A DNA stretch of 64,000 bases, taken from positions 682,001 to 746,000 of the forward strand of contig OZ176057.1 of assembly GCA_964247055.1 (NCBI GenBank), given 5' to 3'. Positions 56,916-64,000 of this stretch are shown here, piece by piece. Made by a program: the position numbers and the translations under genes. How positions within the stretch are numbered: position 1 is the first letter of the stretch; each line of letters starts with the position of its first letter. This DNA is from Paragordius varius (Eukaryota; Nematomorpha). Below the pieces are notes generated by a model. That model saw only the letters and a list, made by a program, of their open reading frames with translations, had not been told where the DNA came from and did not search any database.

Positions 56916-58656
56916 TTTTGTGTTATCCCTTGGTTGTCAGACAGTAAATGTTGTAAATTCTAGTTTTTAGTTAACTGTTTGATAGAATGGTTTATCTTTA
57001 ATTTTATCATTGTCTAAATCTTAATCTTAAAGTGTTATTACCTTTGGATTACATATACTAGGGTGTCTTTAATTTATATAACTAAAATATAAGGTTACAT
57101 TTTATCAGATTAAAATAATTTTCTAGATACATGGCTACTTTTTTATTTGATATGAAAAAGTTTTTACTGAACTCGCGTTATATAATTATCATGAATTGGT
57201 TAATGTTTAATAAGAAAAATTTATACATACTTGATATTTGATACCAATTATCTATTTTCGTATGAATCTTATCTTCCTCTTCTCGTAATTTTATTGAAAA
57301 TAATTAATTGGAAAATATTTTTTTAAATTAAAATTGTAAAAAAATATCTGGTCCCTTTTTTCCATGCCCTATAATCTTTTACTATTTAAATAAAAAATAC
57401 TAATTAATTTATGTAAAAAATTTAATGTATTTACATGTTATTGATGAAATATCAAAGTTTTTTTTCACACTTCTTTGATAATAATATACATGCGAATACA
57501 TTATGTTAAAAGATTAATTTTAAGCTTGTAAATCCTATTTATACTCTTCGTTTTTTTTGTAAGCGAACACACAGAAGCACACCCGTATATTGATTGAACC
57601 AGGTTAATTCTAGTTTATTTTTTCCTATCATAAATAATTATTATAAATATATTAATTTTTTTCCGAGTTAATATTCAAAAAGATGTTTTATTCCGCACAC
57701 CAAAAAAATGTTACAATTAATCATTCATTCTAAATTGATTCCAATTTCTAATTTTTTTGTTTTCGCTTTCATTAAAATTGGAGTTATTATAAAAAATATT
57801 TACAAATCCTCTTAAAAACCCATTATGAAACACCACCACAATATCAAAAGACACCTCAACCCATAAAGGGAAAAAATTCCATTTTAAAGTAATTAGAAAA
57901 TATTTATCCTTTTTAAAGCATTTGTACACACCAAAATATTACAAGGCCCTCAAAAAATATTTATCTTGTCATAAACCATATAATAATTATAAAAATTGCA
58001 AATATTTATACGCAAAATAAGTATAATAAAAAAGTTAAGACATAATTCAGGGCCATTAAATAGGACTTCGGGCCGCGGTTTGAGTATCACGTTTAAAGTA
58101 CAGTTTTTTTATCTAAAATATATTTTAAGTTTTATTAATTTGTTAGAAAATTTCCTAAAATTAAATTTTTTATTATGTAAATTTTAGTGATTTATGGTTG
58201 AATGCATAAAAATTAATTTTTTTCTATTTCGAAATATCATTTGCCATGTAAAAATTCGAGCAAATTTTCTCATCGATAATAATGTATTTGACTTGACGCA
58301 GTAGTCTATGGTTGACAGTTGTTTTTACAGATTAAAAGAGTTTTTAATTAAAATTAACTAACACATAAGCACTTCAAAAAATTAATTTTTGTGCTTGTTT
58401 AAGAAAATAAAATCGATTTGTCTGTCAATTTGTAGTTACGCAAAACGTATCCAATCTTTTTATATTAATTATCATCAATCATATATGAAAAGAGGATGAA
58501 TTATTTCAAAATATGTTTATCGCTTTTTAAGAATTTTTCTGAAGAAAATTATATATATATATATATATATATACATTAGAGAATTGGTGAGAGTTTTGAA
58601 CAATATACATTTAATAACATAAAAAATAATTTATTAATGTCTCCCCAAGTGTGTTT
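56916..58656. other. Intergenic AT-rich stretch
   Basis: No exon was recognised. A short GC-richer fragment at about 58045-58085 (GGACTTCGGGCCGCGGTTTG) looks like a worn hAT MITE end. A (TA)n run of about 25 bases lies at 58549-58573. Confidence 0.4.
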
Positions 58657-59195
58657 AACACTTGGATACAACACATTCATTTTAGTCCTTCGATTCAAAT
58701 TGGGGTAGTTGGATACCCCAGGTCTGTTTAAATAAATTCTTTAAACAATATGGAAGGAATCGAAACCATGGCAAAATTTTGCACTTATATAAATAACATT
58801 ACTAAACCGAAATATATTCAATACTTGATATTAATAAGCTAAAACTAACCGTAAAAATTTAGTCAACGTGACATGTGTGCAATAGTAAATTTGAAAAATA
58901 ATACAAAATAAACCGCTTTTTCTATTTCTATTAAAGTTAGAAGTAATTTAAATAAAGAATTAGCTATAATTTTACCCTTAAAATTAAATGAAGACGATAT
59001 TTTGGAAAAATTTTATAAAATAAAATGGCGTCAAAGTAGTTTGACATGGAACTGCTTTTTTTAAAACAAAATATTATTTAGTATTGGGATAGAAGCATAA
59101 ATTTAAATTTATACCGTTTCCTTTAGTAGGTTTTTAGAAATCACTTAAATTTAGTCTGGGGTATTTAGATACCCCAATTTGAATCTAAGTAAATT
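58657..59195. mobile_element. Family C MITE (copy C3)
   Basis: TTTAACACTTGGATACAACA, then CCTTCGATTCAAATTGGGGT at the left; GTCTGGGGTATTTAGATACC and CCAATTTGAATCTAAG at the right. It matches C1 closely along its length. Confidence 0.85.
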
Positions 59196-59299
59196 TGTAT
59201 AAATTAAATAGTGGCCATACAGCCAAATACTTAAAAACTAAACTCAACTCCTTTTTTTAACCTTAATTTATTCTACATAAACTAACTATTGTAAAATAC

Positions 59300-59442
59300 A
59301 TGCTTAATTATGTTATACATCTCTATTTCATACTTTGTGGATTAAAACAATGATTTATATCTAAAAGCATCTGTATTATAGGGGTCTTTTTTAAAAAAAT
59401 GTCTTTATGCTTATTGTCGGTATAATTTAAAATTTTACTGTG
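59300..59442. mobile_element. Family B MITE, right part
   Basis: TTATTGTCGGTATAATTTAA then AATTTTACTGTGA. The left end is not recognisable. Confidence 0.5.
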
Positions 59443-59754
59443 AAAAGTCTCAACATGCATTATACCCATTTTTAAAAGATCTGTAAGTTCGAACCGCCAT
59501 CCGACTTTACCGCCAGAATGGGCTACATATTTATAAAATAAATATATATTCAATCAATTATATTTATTTATTTTATCAAATATCAGTACAATACAATTAA
59601 TTCATATATATTGCCTTATATTTTGATGAAAAGAATTCAATTCTTAAATTTTGAACGGGTAGTGATGCGGATAATAGCCATGCATTTTTTCCCACAATGG
59701 GTTGAAATATATTGTTGTTTTTGTGATTTAAATATATTATAACTGCAATTTTTT

Positions 59755-60018
59755 GCAGTCAAATAAAAATTGAAATTATACAGACAAAACGTAAATATAA
59801 TTTTCTCTAAAAGACAACCCTATTTTTAAGCTTGATTTTTTAAAACATCACTTATTACTTAAGGTTTTCGAGGGAACAGTGAAATAGATTGGTAACAAAA
59901 TTTTAATTATAAGTTAATATAGGGGAAAAAGAGGTTTATAGTAAAATTGTATTTGGGGAAAAAATTATTTGTCTTTTCGTTTTCACATTTTGTCTGTAAA
60001 ATTTTAATTTTTTAATGT
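59755..60018. mobile_element. Family B MITE
   Basis: GCAGTCAAATAAAAATTGAA, ATTATACAGACAAAACGTAA and CTCTAAAAGACAACCCTATT at the left; TTTCACATTTTGTCTGTAAA at the right. Confidence 0.75.
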
Positions 60019-60703
60019 TGTTATAAAACAAAAAACACAATATTTTTTAATTCATTTTAGAAATTTTTTTTTCATTTCACCCAAAAGTTTTTTCGACTCT
60101 TGTCAATTTAATTAATCCTCCACATTAGATTCAACATAATTATTCTTTAGGGAATCATAATAAAGATTTTTCAATTACTTAACACTCTAAAGAGTCTGTT
60201 AGATTCAGATGTAATCCAATATGTTTTAGATTTATTTATAATTATTATAACTAATAAATTAATATTTTCTTTGATCGGTAACTCCTTCATGCCGCAAAAA
60301 ATTAATTGTAAGCTCTGAAATAACTTTGAAAATATATTTATATATATATATACAAAATAACTAAATTATCGTGACCAAATTATTTTTTATAAGCAAATGT
60401 TTGCATTTGTTTCCTAATCCCAATTAAAAAGTTTCCTTTAATCCCCTAAAAGTTTTTACAACAAACATATTACAATAATAATTCGTAATCTAATTTGTGA
60501 TAATGCTCAATAAAATTTTAAACATTGTATAATAATGTGTTGTTTTAGGACTCTAAATGTGTTATTTATTGATAACTAACTATATTTTTGTAATATTTTT
60601 TACAGAAAACTCAATGAAGCCGGCAATAAAATTTCATACCTGTTATTTGCAAAAATCTAGCATATTAGAAATTTTCTAGCTCACACAATTGATATGATAT
60701 GAT

Positions 60704-61086
60704 ATGGTTTTAGAAGCTCTTCCAAGTGGTGGCCTAGAAAACCGGCTTGGGTTTTTCCTGAATCTCGTGTTAAGCCTAGCCATAATAATATCCAACATTT
60801 TACTTTTGTTAACTCTAGTACTTAGTCATTACAAACGGCCACAAAATTCTACCAATTTGTTTGTCATCTCGTTGGCTTGTTCAGATTTATTGGTGGGTCT
60901 TGTAACGCTACCTCTCCTGCTTTGTGGAGAAATTATTGTGCTAAAATTTAAATGGCCAACCTTGGCTTGTCATTTGTACGCAATGTTTGTCATGTTTAAT
61001 TGCATATCAGCCCTGTGCTCCGTATATTCCATACTAGGAATTGCCTGTGAACGTTATCGCGTCATTGTCAAACCATTTAAACCAAA
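60704..61086 (+). CDS. Rhodopsin-class (class A) GPCR, first coding exon, TM1 to TM3
   Basis: 127 codons plus 2 bases, ending at AAACCAAA|GTAACT. TM1 is about residues 17-41 (N31 in ISNILLLL fits N1.50). TM2 is about 51-75 (NLFVISLACSDLLVGLVTLP, with D61 as D2.50). TM3 is about 88-115 and ends CERYRVIVKPF, where ERY stands for DRY. Residue 3.32 is N, not the D of amine receptors, so an aminergic ligand is not supported. The TM3 cysteine is at 3.22 by my count instead of 3.25. The extracellular N-terminus is short (about 16 residues). A tentative next exon starts at 61249 after ATTACAG (KTKFTVWRRFV, in phase) but meets a stop at 61280 unless it splices earlier. TM4-TM7 were not found, so the gene either continues past a long intron or is truncated. 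Confidence 0.8.
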
Positions 61087-61299
61087 GTAACTTTTTTTTC
61101 ACATTTTTTATTCGGACCCTAAAAATTTTATTTTACTATTCCTTATGTTGTAGTACAAAACAAAAATGTTTGTTAATTTTAACAAATATATATTTTAAGT
61201 TCTTAAACAATTTACAAATTTGTTTGTATCATAAAATATTAATTACAGGACAAAGTTTACCGTTTGGCGTAGATTTGTCTAGTTGCAAAAATAATAGAA

Positions 61300-62698
61300 A
61301 AGGGAACATTTTATAAATGCTATAATTAACTCAAGTGTTTTTACACCTTGGAGGCTTGAGTTGTTAGCCAAATTGAGGGACTTGAAAATATAAAATAAGA
61401 GTCCACGAATTGAATGCAAAAACTAAAATAATGCGCTAATCAACTGATTATCAGTATTTTGCATGTGATTGTATGACATCAGCCAAAACCATATATATTT
61501 TAATCTGAAAACTCTCATTCTTAACAAACAGCAAAGAGGTTTTAAGGTAGCTTAATTTTTAATGTTACAAAGTAAAAGCATCTTAAACAAAAATCAAATA
61601 ACAATATACTGTAAAATTTTGTCTATAATTCATTTTATGCGAAAAAGCTTGGTATGGTTACTGAGGTCTACCTTATTTGTGGTTTTGTAAATGAACATGA
61701 GGATTTAAACTTTTTAAATTTTTTGGTTAACTTAGTAATGTGATAATTTTTGACCTGCACGATAAAAAGGGATATCATTAACTATTTTTTATATTCTCTT
61801 TGTTAAAACCCTGAGTATGAGTGATTTTATAATAAAAAACAGTTTATAAATATTATTTAATTATTTTATATCAAATTGTATTTATTCGCATATTACATCG
61901 CGTAAAATTTTATTACAATAACAAAAAAAGCGTCAACCAAATTTAGTTTGTTAACATAGATAATGATTATAATTATTTCTTTATATAAGATACTTAAAAA
62001 ACCAAAAGATAAATTCTATAAGTTTAATCTTATTGAAAAAAAATAATATGATTATGAAATTATGATTTTATATAAACAAATAATTGTGACCCAATCCGAT
62101 TTTTAGCTTTGATGAGCTATCATTATATTTGTATTTAAACTTAAATTTGTGTAAACCTTTGCAGTTTTTAATTGCCAAAGCCGTACTATTTGGAAAATAC
62201 CAAATATATTGTATTCATTAAATAATACCACACTAAATATATATCATAACGCTTAGATAATTTAAATGCTGCTTGCAGAGGCATTTGTGTCGGACACCCC
62301 TGATATTAGACATTTTAAATAAAAATCAACTTTTTTTGGATATTTAATTTTTAATGTATAATTTGGTATAATATATTGTAATGATGACCAACTTGAGTTT
62401 TTGACATTTATTCATTGTGCATATTATGTATAAATATATATATATGAAGAATCTCAAGATTTAAATAGCAAAACTTATGAAAGTGTTTATATCAAAACTT
62501 ATGAGACAATAGGGAATCATGAATATTTATACAAAGATAACTTGAAAATTTAAAAATTTCCATATCTATTAAAACATAAGTAGACAGAATAATTATTTTA
62601 TCCTTCTCGCGTTCTTATGGCGTAATCTCTAACCTTGATGGCAAACAATGGCTTATTTCTTATAACAAATAATTTTATGTCTTAAAGTCAAAATTAAC
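61300..62698. other. Downstream of the GPCR exon: AT-rich, no exon recognised
   Basis: I looked for TM4-TM7-like frames and found none. A hAT-like end lies at 62260-62315 (GCTGCTTGCAGAGGCATTTG ... ACACCCCTGA). A short repeat of TCAAAACTTATGA-like blocks lies near 62460-62510. Confidence 0.4.
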
Positions 62699-62935
62699 AA
62701 TCCATTAACTTTTGGGGTAGTTTTATATCATAGAGCGATTTAAACTTTGAACATCTTAAAAAGTATTTAGAAAATAATATAATTAACTTAAAAAAGCTTT
62801 CAGGCTACATTTTACCAGCAAAAACATGATATACTTTTATTTTAATATTGGCTATTCGTTTCAATCGTGTTTTCAAGGTGTATTAATTTTAGTCTCTAGA
62901 AGTCTTAAAACTGTAAAAAATATAATTTTTTAAGG
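62699..62935. mobile_element. Family H MITE, partial copy (H3)
   Basis: CATTAACTTTTGGGGTAGTT and TTATATCATAGAGCGATTTA at the left; TTCGTTTCAATCGTGTTTTC and CTTAAAACTGTAAAAAATAT at the right. The middle is shortened. Confidence 0.6.
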
Positions 62936-62949
62936 TGAACTAACAAAAA

Positions 62950-64000
62950 GTAAAAAGATAATAAAGTGTTAAAGGTGTATATAATATGCGTATCCGCATC
63001 AATACCTGAATATTTCTATTTATTTTTACTAAAATTAGTTTTTTATTATAATCTATATATTTATAAAAATGGAAAGTGGTGGCTTTGTGATCTGTTTCCG
63101 GAAAACCGGTAGACCCTTTCAAATCCAAATGTCGAAAAAATATAATCATTAATGAATGCCCCGACAATAGCTTCGCCCTTTTTTTAATTAGGCCCCCAGT
63201 TCGGGTCCACCCCGTGTAAAAAACGGTTTTTTTTGAAAATACAAGTGCACAAAAATCGTGTCTTTAAGACAATTTTCTGGGAAACGTGTTGGACCTATCG
63301 ATATCAAATATGATTTTTTTTAACTTATTTTTGATTGCGCCGAACATGGTTGGGTCACTTTTTCAATTTAGGCCCTACCGCTCCGTAAAATGGCACTTTT
63401 TTAAAAAAAATATCCACAAAAATAATTTTTTGAATCTATTTTTTGCCCAAAATATGACACCGTAAAAATTCAATCAAGATTCCAGGTTTTCCCGGTTAAA
63501 AGGCAAAAATTTTAGTCAAGCGTTTCTATAATGATAGCTGTTGGGTAAGGAGATACCCGCTAAAAACTGACTCGTGTTATCGAAATAGCGTGCCTTTGGG
63601 GCCAAATCTCAGAAAACCTATCAGGCCATAAGAGTTCAATCCGTGATTTAAATATTACCCGTAAAAAGTCAAAAATTTATGTCGTAGGATTTTTATAGCG
63701 GTTAAATAGGCCCTTTACGCCCTAAAAAATGCGCCACCATAGAATAATTTTTTTGAGGCCATTCCGAAAACTAATGAGAGCATATGGAATCAATAATGAT
63801 TCCAGGTATTCTCCGTAAAAAGGCAAATTAATCAAGCGCTTTTTTGTATCAGCCTTTGGGTATGGAGCTACCCGCCTAAAACTGTGCCACCATATCGAAA
63901 TTGCGTTGTTTAGGAATTATTTTTCAGAAAACTTATCAGGCCATATAACTTTAATAAGGGCCTGAAATATTACTTGTAAAAAGGGAAAAAGTTAAGTTGT
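62950..64000. repeat. Family S repeat and roughly 155 bp tandem repeat, continuing past the window
   Basis: 62950-63480 is the inverse of 18020-18790. From about 63480 a unit recurs: TTGGGTAAGGAGATACCCGC (63540), TTAAATAGGCCCTTTACGCC (63700) and TTTGGGTATGGAGCTACCCG (63850), each followed by AAAAxTGxxxCACCATATCGAAAT-like sequence and AGAAAACxTATCAGGCCATA. The spacing is about 155 bases. It may be a satellite that ends at, or seeds, the dispersed element. Confidence 0.75.

Noticed and set aside
61041-61316. 91-codon ORF after the GPCR exon
   Set aside because: It is in a different frame from the receptor, starts within TM3 coding sequence and has low complexity.

Overview
This window looks like nuclear DNA from an animal with a very AT-rich genome (about three quarters A+T by eye). 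The spliced genes it carries are metazoan types: an SGT-type TPR co-chaperone, a METTL24-like FkbM-domain methyltransferase with a membrane anchor, a secreted SOUL heme-binding-domain protein and a rhodopsin-class receptor. Introns are GT-AG. Two are only 31 nt; others are several hundred bases to over 1.5 kb and packed with small transposons. I cannot fix the species. A fast-evolving AT-rich invertebrate is the best guess, and a parasitic lineage is possible but unproven.

Layout. 1-6.4 kb: the last exon of one SOUL-type gene, then a complete five-exon SOUL gene (2523-6448), so probably a tandem pair. 6.5-15 kb: no host gene; two copies of a subrepeat-bearing MITE, an old diverged repeat, a 550-590 bp MITE, an 880 bp inverted-repeat element, and a 3450 bp element with about 560-580 bp inverted ends that holds a LINE reverse transcriptase remnant. 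15-37 kb: a rearranged, duplicated region. Its modules recur in both orientations: mariner transposase fossils, paired GC-rich palindromes, a repeat-borne 78-codon ORF, two ATP2C-type (SPCA) Ca2+-ATPase pseudogene copies, and at least seven copies of a small three-exon gene family I do not recognise. A Ty3/Gypsy fossil, a LINE with parts in both orientations and a nearly exact 551 bp tandem duplication also lie here.

37.5-44.2 kb: complete ten-exon SGT gene (386 codons). 47.1-52.5 kb: complete six-exon METTL24-like gene (425 codons). 60.7-61.1 kb: first coding exon of a GPCR, covering TM1 to TM3. 62.9-64 kb: a dispersed repeat and roughly 155 bp tandem repeat running off the end.

The three complete gene models were built by hand. 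All exon junctions keep phase and the summed coding lengths are multiples of three (1626, 1161 and 1278 nt), which is strong internal support. The genes share no obvious pathway: SGT is a cytosolic chaperone adaptor, the SOUL protein looks secreted, the METTL24-like protein is probably a Golgi/ER type II membrane protein, and the GPCR is at the cell surface. Most of the rest is transposon-derived. At least nine repeat families can be told apart, two of which share the same terminal bases but carry different internal tandem subrepeats.
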